From assembly GCA_903927605.1 (NCBI GenBank), contig CAIYNT010000164.1, positions 1 to 8,590 on the forward strand: a stretch of DNA of 8,590 nt. The letters are read 5' to 3'. The translations under genes and the position numbers were made by a program. The DNA is from an uncultured Holophagaceae bacterium. GTDB taxonomy: Bacteria > Acidobacteriota > Holophagae > Holophagales > Holophagaceae. The notes beneath the pieces were generated by a model. The model had not been told where the DNA came from and made no database searches. It worked only from the letters and a program-made list of their open reading frames with translations. Below are positions 1 through 6,160 of the stretch, in pieces (position 1 is the first letter of the stretch; each line of letters begins with the position of its first letter).

Positions 1-1
1 C

Positions 2-19
2 GACGAGGACGGAGACTGA
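2..19 (+). CDS. possible 3' end of an upstream gene (zapA position)
   Basis: The frame starting at base 2 reads Asp-Glu-Asp-Gly-Asp and then a TGA stop at 17-19. Only five codons are visible, so no family can be recognised from sequence. The reason for listing it is context: in many bacteria the cell-division gene zapA lies directly upstream of 6S RNA, and in several lineages 6S is in turn followed by rny, as here. The acidic tail is compatible with a ZapA C-terminus but does not prove it. The other two forward frames stay open through this stretch, so the frame choice is also inference. Confidence 0.3.
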   Translation, partial: DEDGD

Positions 20-188
20 TTTCCCTGCGAGGCCCGTGATCATGGCCAAGCTCTTGTTCCGTAAGTCGACTCGGGAGACCTTCCCTCTGACCTGTGCGTT
101 CCGCGCGTCGGCGCGCCTTAGCCAGGGACTCTGGTTTCCCCCCTACAAGCTAGGGAACTCGGCAAGCCTCCACGACTGAGCGGGGATT
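20..188 (+). ncRNA. ssrS: 6S RNA (RNA polymerase-binding regulatory RNA)
   Basis: 6S RNA mimics an open promoter and sequesters housekeeping RNA polymerase holoenzyme, typically in stationary phase. Hand folding gives the expected rod. The closing stem is 22-28 with 180-186, followed by 29-33 (GAGGC) with 166-170 (GCCTC). The next pairings are 45-47 with 161-163 and 56-60 (GTTCC) with 154-158 (GGAAC). A central bubble of about 12 nt per side follows (61-72 and 141-153). Beyond it come an 8-bp stem 73-80 (GGGAGACC) with 133-140 (GGTTTCCC), then 82-86 with 124-128, and a terminal hairpin 103-107/112-116 with loop TCGG. Length near 170 nt, a single bubble near the middle, ATTTCCCTG-like 5' end and a position just before rny all match the 6S family. 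Exact ends are estimated from the closing stem and the T-run at 187-190. No promoter is visible because it would lie left of the window. Confidence 0.8.
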
Positions 189-228
189 TTCAATTCGGGT
201 GCTGGTGGCTCTTTGGATCTTCTTCCTT

Positions 229-232
229 GGAG
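229..232 (+). promoter_or_regulatory. ribosome binding site that fixes the rny start
   Basis: GGAG at 229-232 lies 6 nt before the ATG at 239. This supports the ATG rather than the in-frame TTG at 227, which has no purine-rich site at a suitable distance and would itself overlap this Shine-Dalgarno. Starting at the ATG also puts the hydrophobic anchor at the extreme N-terminus, as usual for RNase Y. Confidence 0.65.
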
Positions 233-238
233 TCGCCC

Positions 239-1858
239 ATGAATTTGATCAGTTGGATCTTCCTCGCGCTGGCCCTGGTGTCCGGCGCAGTGGCATACCT
301 GATGTCCGTGCGGGCCCAGAAGGCCGCCTTGGACAGTTCGCAGGCCCAGGCGAAAGCCGAGGCCGATATCAAGACCGAGCGGGAGAAACTGCTGGAGGAG
401 GCCAAGCGGGAAGCGCAACGGCTCCTGGAGCGTGGGATTCAGGATGCTGAGTCCGTCCGCAAGGAATCCGAGCTAAAGGCCAAAGAACAGGCCCTTCAGG
501 CCCGGCAGGAGGCTGAGAAGCTCCTGACTGAGCGCCAGAAGAGCCTGGAGAAGCAGGAACAGCGGCTTCAGTCCAAGGAAGAAGGGCTCGACAAGAAGAC
601 CCAGCAGGTGGACCAGAAGACGAAGGATCTCGAGGTTCTGTCTGAAAAGCGCAAAGCCGAGATCGAAAAGCTGGAAGCGCGGCAGACCGAGGCAAAGCAG
701 CTTGTGGAAGCCCAGGCCAAGCGGCTGGAAGAGATCGCCGGACTGACGCGGGAGGATGCCAAAAAGGAGCTGATCTCCCAACTGGAGTACGCCGCCAAGA
801 TGGATGCGGCCAAGCTGGTGCGCCGGATTGATGACGAGGCCCAGGAGGAAGCCGCCAAGAAGGCCCGCTGGACCATCGGCGCCGCCATTCAGCGAGTGGC
901 CTCGGACGTGGTCGCTGAACAGGCCGTCAGCTCGGTCCAGCTGCCCAGCGACGACCTCAAGGGACGCATCATCGGGCGAGAGGGCCGCAACATCCGGGCC
1001 CTGGAAAAGGCCACCGGCTGCGACCTGATCGTGGACGACACGCCGGAAAGCATCGTCGTCTCCAGCTTTGACCCCATCCGTCGCGAAGTGGCCCGGCAGG
1101 CCATCCTCAAGCTGCTGGCGGATGGTCGCATCCACCCTGCCCGCATCGAGGAGGTGGTGGAAAAGGTCAAGGTGGACATGGATCAGCATCTCAAGGAGAT
1201 CGGCGAGGCTGCTTGCATCGAGCTGGGCTTCCCCGACGTCCATCCCAAGCTGCACAAGCTGGTGGGTCGCCTAAACTACCGTACCTCCTACGGCCAGAAC
1301 GTGCTGGAGCACACCAAGGAGGTCGCCCGGATCGCAGAGTACATGGCTGGCGAGATGGGTTCGGATGCCCGTCTGGCGAGGCGAGCGGGGCTCTTCCATG
1401 ACATCGGTAAGGCCATCGACCGGGAAGTGGAGGGCACTCACATCGAGATCGGGATGCAGCTGATGCAGCGCTATGGCGAGAAGGAAGAGGTCATCCATGC
1501 CATGAGCTGTCACCACGGGGACTTCGAACCCCGCACCGTGGAGGCCATGCTCATCACTGCGGCAGATGCTCTGAGTGCAGCCCGTCCAGGTGCCCGGCGC
1601 GAAATGTTGGAGACCTACGTAAAGCGCCTCGAACAGCTAGAGGCCATCGCCAACAGCTACAAGGGAGTACAGAAGAGCTTCGCCATGCAGGCGGGCCGGG
1701 AGATCCGGATCCTGGTCGATGCCGGTTCAGTCAATGATGATCAGGCCTACTGGATCGCCAAGGACGTGTCCCGCCGCGTCGAGTCCGAGATGCAGTACCC
1801 CGGCCAGATCAAGGTGACCGTCATGCGGGAACTGCGCGCCGTGGAGATCGCACGTTAG
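239..1858 (+). CDS. rny: ribonuclease Y (membrane-anchored endoribonuclease)
   Basis: RNase Y is a membrane-bound endoribonuclease that initiates mRNA decay and processing. The 539-residue product shows the full family architecture. A single N-terminal membrane helix spans about residues 2-23. A long charged coiled coil rich in Glu, Lys, Gln and Arg spans about 24-210. A KH RNA-binding domain spans about 235-300, with the GxxG loop Gly246-Arg-Glu-Gly249 in GRIIGREGRNIR. An HD hydrolase domain runs from about 350, with His358, His387-Asp388 in the LFHDIGKAID motif, His401, the His425-His426 pair and Asp443 as likely metal ligands. The C-terminal conserved part (about 475-535) is intact. Length is slightly above the usual ~520 residues, the extra lying in the coiled coil. 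It follows 6S RNA by about 50 nt with no clear separate promoter, so it may be read from the 6S or an upstream promoter. Confidence 0.96.
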   Translation: MNLISWIFLALALVSGAVAYLMSVRAQKAALDSSQAQAKAEADIKTEREKLLEEAKREAQRLLERGIQDAESVRKESELKAKEQALQARQEAEKLLTERQKSLEKQEQRLQSKEEGLDKKTQQVDQKTKDLEVLSEKRKAEIEKLEARQTEAKQLVEAQAKRLEEIAGLTREDAKKELISQLEYAAKMDAAKLVRRIDDEAQEEAAKKARWTIGAAIQRVASDVVAEQAVSSVQLPSDDLKGRIIGREGRNIRALEKATGCDLIVDDTPESIVVSSFDPIRREVARQAILKLLADGRIHPARIEEVVEKVKVDMDQHLKEIGEAACIELGFPDVHPKLHKLVGRLNYRTSYGQNVLEHTKEVARIAEYMAGEMGSDARLARRAGLFHDIGKAIDREVEGTHIEIGMQLMQRYGEKEEVIHAMSCHHGDFEPRTVEAMLITAADALSAARPGARREMLETYVKRLEQLEAIANSYKGVQKSFAMQAGREIRILVDAGSVNDDQAYWIAKDVSRRVESEMQYPGQIKVTVMRELRAVEIAR

Positions 1859-1867
1859 GTGTGAGTC

Positions 1868-2197
1868 ATGCGAACGGTGGTCCTGCTCATTCTCAGCAAC
1901 ATATTCATGACCATTGCCTGGTACGGGCATCTGAAGCACAACCGGAATAGCCCACTCTGGCTGGTGATCCTCATCAGCTGGGGCATCGCCTTTTTCGAGT
2001 ACTGCCTGATGATCCCCGCCAACCGTTACGGATACGGGCGGTTCCACCTGCCGCAGCTCAAGGTGATCCAGGAGGTAGTGACCCTCCTCGTCTTCGGAGT
2101 GTTCACGGTGGTGTGGATGCGCGAGCGGCTGCACCTCAACCACCTCTGGGCCGGGCTCTGCCTGGTCGGTGCGGTGTTCTTCACCTTCAGTAAGTGA
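1868..2197 (+). CDS. DUF486 family small membrane protein (DMT-type)
   Basis: A 109-residue, very hydrophobic protein with four predicted membrane helices at about 2-22, 30-50, 66-84 and 91-108. The motif region FFEYCLMIPANRYGYG after the second helix, then PQLKVIQEVVTL, is characteristic of the DUF486 family. That family is related to drug/metabolite transporters; no transported substrate is established. Its length is typical for the family. The start ATG is 9 nt after the rny stop and is preceded by a weak GGTGTGAG site, so the gene is probably co-transcribed with rny. It ends 15 bp from the convergent response regulator gene, and I see no hairpin plus T-run terminator in that gap. The family call is firm; the function is unknown. 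Confidence 0.85.
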   Translation: MRTVVLLILSNIFMTIAWYGHLKHNRNSPLWLVILISWGIAFFEYCLMIPANRYGYGRFHLPQLKVIQEVVTLLVFGVFTVVWMRERLHLNHLWAGLCLVGAVFFTFSK

Positions 2198-2212
2198 CCC
2201 GGAGGCGGTCGT

Positions 2213-2857
2213 TCATTGTGGCAGATGTATCAGCCCGCGCTTGAGCGCGATGACGGTCGCCTCGGTACGATCCTTGGCCTGGAGTTTGCGCAGCAGGTTG
2301 TTCACGTGGATCTTCACGGTAGGTTCCGCCAGCCCCAGGGCGTCCGCGATCTCGCGATTGCGCTGGCCCTCCGCAAGCAGCTTGAGCACATCGAGTTCTC
2401 GAGGCGTGAGGCGCTCGGATTCCATGGCTTCCACAAGGCGAGCCGCGGTGGCTGGGGGAAGGTAGCGTTCGCCTGCGGCCACGGCGCGCACGGCCTCGAT
2501 GAGAGTTGCCCTGCGCACGCTCTTGAGCAGGTACCCACGGGCGCCCGCTTCCAGCGCCCGCTGGATATCAGCATCGCCATCGAAGGTGGTGAGCACGAGA
2601 ATCCGTGCATCCGGATCCTCTCGGCGAATGGCCTGGACGGCTTCTACGCCCGTCTGGCCAGGAAGCTGTAGGTCCATGATCGTGACAGTGGGGCGAAGGC
2701 TCCTCCAGCTGACCACCGCCTCCTTGCCATCTCCCGCCTCCCCGACGACTTCGAGGTCGGGCTCGCCTTCATGGAGGATGGACACGAGGCCATCGCGCAC
2801 CACCGGATGGTCGTCCACGATAAGCAGGCGGATCCGATTTGACGGGGTCGTGGTCAT
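2213..2857 (-). CDS. NarL/FixJ-type response regulator transcription factor
   Basis: A 214-residue two-domain regulator. The receiver domain (about 8-125) has the acidic pair Asp15-Asp16, the phosphoacceptor Asp62 in IMDLQLPG, the Thr90/Thr91 switch position and Lys112. The C-terminal LuxR-type helix-turn-helix (about 148-205) has the LTPRELDVLKLLAEG start, the NREIADALGLAEPTVKIHVNNLLRKL recognition region and the family-typical KDRTEA end. It is expected to bind DNA as a dimer when phosphorylated by the kinase encoded immediately upstream. The start chosen is ATG at 2857: it overlaps the kinase stop as ATGA and has GGAGG 8 nt upstream. The in-frame GTG at 2866 overlaps that Shine-Dalgarno and is less likely. 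Target genes are not visible; the divergent cytochrome gene is a candidate by position only. Confidence 0.95.
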   Translation of the reverse strand: MTTTPSNRIRLLIVDDHPVVRDGLVSILHEGEPDLEVVGEAGDGKEAVVSWRSLRPTVTIMDLQLPGQTGVEAVQAIRREDPDARILVLTTFDGDADIQRALEAGARGYLLKSVRRATLIEAVRAVAAGERYLPPATAARLVEAMESERLTPRELDVLKLLAEGQRNREIADALGLAEPTVKIHVNNLLRKLQAKDRTEATVIALKRGLIHLPQ

Positions 2858-5826
2858 GGGCGCCACCTCCGGATGGGAAGGGTGATGGTGATGCGGGATC
2901 CAAGGCCCTGGCTGCTATCGATGTCCAGTTGGCCCTGAAGTTGTTTGATGCTTTCACGGATGCTGCGCATTCCATAGCCGGCGACATCGGCGGAAGGGTC
3001 GAATCCCTTGCCGTCGTCTTCAATGCTGAGGCGTACCTGCCGCCCCTCGAATTGAAGTACCACCCTCACCCACTTGGCTTTGCCGTGGCGCAGGGCGTTG
3101 GTGATCAATTCCTGGGCCATGCGGATGAGTTCGTCTTCGATGCGTTCGCGAAGCGGCCTGGGTTCGCCGACCAGCGCCAGTTCCACATGGATGTCTGTGC
3201 CAGCCAGAAGGCGATCCGTCAGCAACCGCAAGGCACCCAGGAGGTCTGTGCCCTCCGGCTTTCTCGGGCGCAGTGCCATGACCGATCGCCGGGCCTCCTG
3301 AAGGCTCGCAACAGCGAGGTTCCGGGCATGATCAAGACGGGTGAGAATTGGCGTCGGGTCGCCCTCCATGCGCGAGAGCTTGGCTTCGGCGGCTTCGAGT
3401 TGAAGCAGGACACCGGTGAAACCCTGAGCAAGATGATCATGGATCTCCCGGGCCATGCGGTTCCGTTCGGAAAGCACCGCCGAACGGGCTTCCAATTGCT
3501 GAAGTCGAAGGCGATGCAGCCACCATGCAAATGCGGCCACTCCCAGAAGGCACAACGCCCAGAAGCTGGGCCGCTGGTACAGGAACGGCTGGATATGAAT
3601 ATCGAGGACACGCTCCTGGGGCGGGCTGTTCTCATCAAGACGCCATGCCTGCAGCACAAATCGATAGGATCCAGGTGGAAGGTTCGAATAGGCGGCGAAA
3701 CGGCGATCACCCACGTTGTTCCACGCGCGCTCCCAGCCTTCCAGTCGATAGCGGAACCTAACTTTGTCCGCCCGGGTCAAGGACGTAGCGCTGTAGTACA
3801 CCTCGAACCGGTGAGTGCCAGACGGCACCTGGATCGGGTGAGCATCCGGCAGGACCGTTTGATCGCTCTCCGCTTTCAGAATATGAAGGCGCAGTGGGGT
3901 CCCCTGGGGTGTCGAAGCCTGACTGTCAAGCCTGGTCAATCCTCGGCTAGTGGGGAAATAGAGGTCCCCTTCCCGGGTCAGCCAGGCTACGGGTTGGGCA
4001 CCCCCACTGGTCTCTCGGGAGGGCATGCCATCGTGATGGTCGAAGACCATGATGGAGATGGGCCCAGCTTGATCAAGGCTTCGGAGGAGGGCCACCCGTG
4101 GGATCTGGAACACACCTTGTTCTGTGCTCAGCCACATTCGGCGGGTCTTGTCCTCCAGGATTGAGTGGATGGCCAGAAGCATGGGGCCGGAACGATCGCC
4201 GAGGTTCTGGAACCCGCCATTTTGATAGCGGCGCAAACCATCCACGGTGCCGACCCAGAGGGAACCGTCTTCATCGAGATGCAGGGACAGGGCTCCACTA
4301 GACCCCAGGCCCTCGGCATAGCCAAGCCAGCGGACCTGATCGGGTCCAAGAATCCCCAAGCCTTGCGTGCGGCTCGCCAGATACAGGGGGCCGGAGCCGC
4401 CGCCGGTCATGGCTTGCACTCCCAGCACCGCCGGGAACAGTACGGGAGGGGCGCTGGGGGCGAGTTTGAGCAGACCTTGGCGGGAGGTGGCGACCCATAG
4501 GACGTCCTGCGCATCCTCGTAGAGAGCGAGGATCGGATCGGATTGGGGACCTTCTGGCCAGTGGATCCGGCGAAACCGGTCCCGATCCATGGCATACAGT
4601 TCCCCGCTCTGGGTACCCACCCACAGGCCGCCGGCCCGACGGGGCCAGAGCGAGGTAATGGGGCCACCCGCCGGGATTCCTGGCTGCACTCGTTGGATGC
4701 GCCCTTGGCGAACCTTGCCCAAGGCATGATCACCGGTGAGGCACCAGATCGTCCCCTGATTGTCCTGGCAAACCATCCGGGCCGGTTCCTCAAGGTCTGC
4801 CCCCATCCCGGGCACCGCCTGAAAGGGGACTGGATAAAGAACCTGCAGACCGCGTTCCTCGCTGCCGACCCACAGGGCGCCAGAGCTGTCCTCCAGCAGA
4901 GATATCGGCGTCCACCGGGAACCCAGGGAAGAGGGAGCCGCTTCCAGTCGGCCCTCCTGGGTTCGGCGGAAGAGTCCAGCCTGTTCGAGGCCGATCCACA
5001 GACTGCCTTCCCGGTCCAGGAGGAGGGAACTGATTGGCTTGGATGGAAGTTTTTTGGCCCATGCTGGCGGCTCCAGTCGGCCCTCGATCAACGCCAACAG
5101 GCCCTGAGAGCGTGTACCAACCAGGACTTCGCCATCGATCTGCACATCTAAGGCCGTGATCTCCGCCGAGGCGAGGGCCGCCAAGACTAAACGACCTTCG
5201 TGGAGACGCCATAATCCCGATCCGGCAGTGCCCACCCAGATGGTGCCCTCTACGTCCTGCGCGATGGTGCGGATGCGCAGGTTGGCCGCGTCTGTAGGCA
5301 CAACCTGAAACCGGGTCCCGTCAAAACGAAGCAGAGGTCCCTCCAGGGGGGCTGCCCACAGAGTGCCATTGTGGTCGCAGAGCAACCGGCGGATGGGGTG
5401 ATCCGTCAGGCCTTCGGCTTGTCTGAAGCTCTGGATTTCACCCCGCTGAAACCGGTAGAGTCCCGGTTCCGTGGTTCCGATCCAGATGGCGCCATCCTTA
5501 CCCTCTGCCAGGCATTGGACCTCGTTATGCGTAAATCCAGGAATATTGATGCGCGAGTAGTGCTCGAAGACGGCTCCATCGAATCGGGCGAGACCCGCTC
5601 CGGTGCCTACCCACAGGAATCCGCTCCTCGATTCGAGCAGGGCGGAGGCCGTGTCCTGGAGCAGGCCGTCCTCGCTGCGCCAAAGTCGATGGGCATGGGT
5701 CGAAAGAGGCTGGGTGGGGTCCAGTGCGAAAGCCGTAACGGTCATCCATAGCCATGGCAGGACGATAACGAGACGTCGCAACCCCCCCCATTGGGGAGAG
5801 CGGTTTCCTGCAATTCGTGGCCACAT
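2854..5826 (-). CDS. periplasmic-sensing two-component propeller histidine kinase
   Basis: A 990-residue sensor kinase. An N-terminal signal peptide (hydrophobic core about 19-33, AFA cleavage-like motif at 32-34) exports a large sensor. I count 14 propeller-type blade motifs of the LWVGT..GL.R form, the first at about 71-84 and the last at 622-634, which is enough for two seven-bladed propellers. A Y_Y_Y-type beta domain follows (about 670-747), then one membrane helix (755-770). The cytoplasmic HisKA_3 dimerisation domain has REIHDHLAQG with phosphoacceptor His796; Asp797 and Gln801 form the DxxxQ phosphatase motif of this class. The HATPase domain has an N box around Asn910, DDGKGFD at 937-943, YGMRS at 951 and GLGSRI at 974. 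There is no receiver or AraC domain, so it is not a hybrid; its partner is the overlapping downstream regulator gene. An in-frame TAA lies 12 nt before the ATG, so this is the most upstream ATG start, although no good ribosome site precedes it. The ligand is unknown. Confidence 0.95.
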   Translation of the reverse strand: MWPRIAGNRSPQWGGLRRLVIVLPWLWMTVTAFALDPTQPLSTHAHRLWRSEDGLLQDTASALLESRSGFLWVGTGAGLARFDGAVFEHYSRINIPGFTHNEVQCLAEGKDGAIWIGTTEPGLYRFQRGEIQSFRQAEGLTDHPIRRLLCDHNGTLWAAPLEGPLLRFDGTRFQVVPTDAANLRIRTIAQDVEGTIWVGTAGSGLWRLHEGRLVLAALASAEITALDVQIDGEVLVGTRSQGLLALIEGRLEPPAWAKKLPSKPISSLLLDREGSLWIGLEQAGLFRRTQEGRLEAAPSSLGSRWTPISLLEDSSGALWVGSEERGLQVLYPVPFQAVPGMGADLEEPARMVCQDNQGTIWCLTGDHALGKVRQGRIQRVQPGIPAGGPITSLWPRRAGGLWVGTQSGELYAMDRDRFRRIHWPEGPQSDPILALYEDAQDVLWVATSRQGLLKLAPSAPPVLFPAVLGVQAMTGGGSGPLYLASRTQGLGILGPDQVRWLGYAEGLGSSGALSLHLDEDGSLWVGTVDGLRRYQNGGFQNLGDRSGPMLLAIHSILEDKTRRMWLSTEQGVFQIPRVALLRSLDQAGPISIMVFDHHDGMPSRETSGGAQPVAWLTREGDLYFPTSRGLTRLDSQASTPQGTPLRLHILKAESDQTVLPDAHPIQVPSGTHRFEVYYSATSLTRADKVRFRYRLEGWERAWNNVGDRRFAAYSNLPPGSYRFVLQAWRLDENSPPQERVLDIHIQPFLYQRPSFWALCLLGVAAFAWWLHRLRLQQLEARSAVLSERNRMAREIHDHLAQGFTGVLLQLEAAEAKLSRMEGDPTPILTRLDHARNLAVASLQEARRSVMALRPRKPEGTDLLGALRLLTDRLLAGTDIHVELALVGEPRPLRERIEDELIRMAQELITNALRHGKAKWVRVVLQFEGRQVRLSIEDDGKGFDPSADVAGYGMRSIRESIKQLQGQLDIDSSQGLGSRITITLPIRRWRP
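2866..2870 (-). promoter_or_regulatory. ribosome binding site of the response regulator gene, inside the kinase 3' end
   Basis: GGAGG on the minus strand lies within the last codons of the kinase, 8 nt before the regulator ATG. Together with the ATGA stop/start overlap this points to translational coupling of kinase and regulator. Confidence 0.7.
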
Positions 5827-6160
5827 GGAAGCTGAAGGTTAGGCCAATAAGCCGACCGGATCAACGGAAAGGCATTAGATCAAAGGGTCTAAGAATAAGG
5901 ATCCAATTGGGATATGGACTCAAGAGACTTCGAGGGCGATAGTCTTTTATTCACTCACCCAGCCTGGATGCTACCGGGGACAGGTTTTACTGGACGGCGC
6001 CTAACTCGCTCGGTTTCTGAGGATCATTTCCGATGCTCTGCGGTCTCTTCCAATTGTCTGACAAAGACCGATGGCGCCTCATCAACAGAGGGTTCTGCTG
6101 CTCTTTCCTCCACCGCCAGCGCCCTTCTTCACGAGTTGCCTGCCTTCCTCGGGTGTCGCC
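5827..6160. other. divergent intergenic region between kinase operon and cytochrome gene
   Basis: This stretch of 334 bp has no gene I can support. It is visibly AT-richer than its flanks, especially about 5840-5960, as expected for promoters. It must hold the promoter of the minus-strand kinase-regulator operon and that of the plus-strand cytochrome. I could not assign convincing -35/-10 pairs on either strand, nor a sigma-54 type site. Visible structure is limited to an inverted repeat at 5875-5892 and an 8-bp palindrome CCAATTGG at 5903-5910, part of which (CCAATTG) recurs near 6050. Confidence 0.6.
5875..5892. repeat. short inverted repeat upstream of the kinase gene
   Basis: TTAGATC-AAAG-GGTCTAA: seven-base arms with one T-G pair around a 4-base spacer, 48 nt upstream of the kinase start. 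It could be an operator half-site pair or a weak leader hairpin. In the minus-strand transcript the odd pair becomes a C-A mismatch, so a DNA site is more likely than an RNA hairpin. It may also be chance. Confidence 0.3.

Noticed and set aside
227..238. TTG start extending RNase Y by four residues
   Set aside because: The ATG at 239 has GGAG at 6-nt spacing and places the membrane anchor at the very N-terminus.
473..1255. Open frame of 260 codons on the minus strand
   Set aside because: It is antisense to rny. Its leucine-rich low-complexity translation mirrors the coiled coil of RNase Y.
2198..2212. Bidirectional terminator between the convergent DUF486 and regulator genes
   Set aside because: The gap is only 15 bp and holds no clear hairpin with T-runs on either side.
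2839..4164. Long open frame of 441 codons on the plus strand
   Set aside because: It lies entirely antisense to the kinase and regulator, whose domains and motifs are unmistakable. Its translation shows no recognisable domain; it is a shadow of GC-rich coding sequence.
6071..6160. ATG start 30 codons earlier for the cytochrome
   Set aside because: It would add a non-signal, proline-rich stretch before an otherwise standard lipoprotein signal peptide beginning at 6161.
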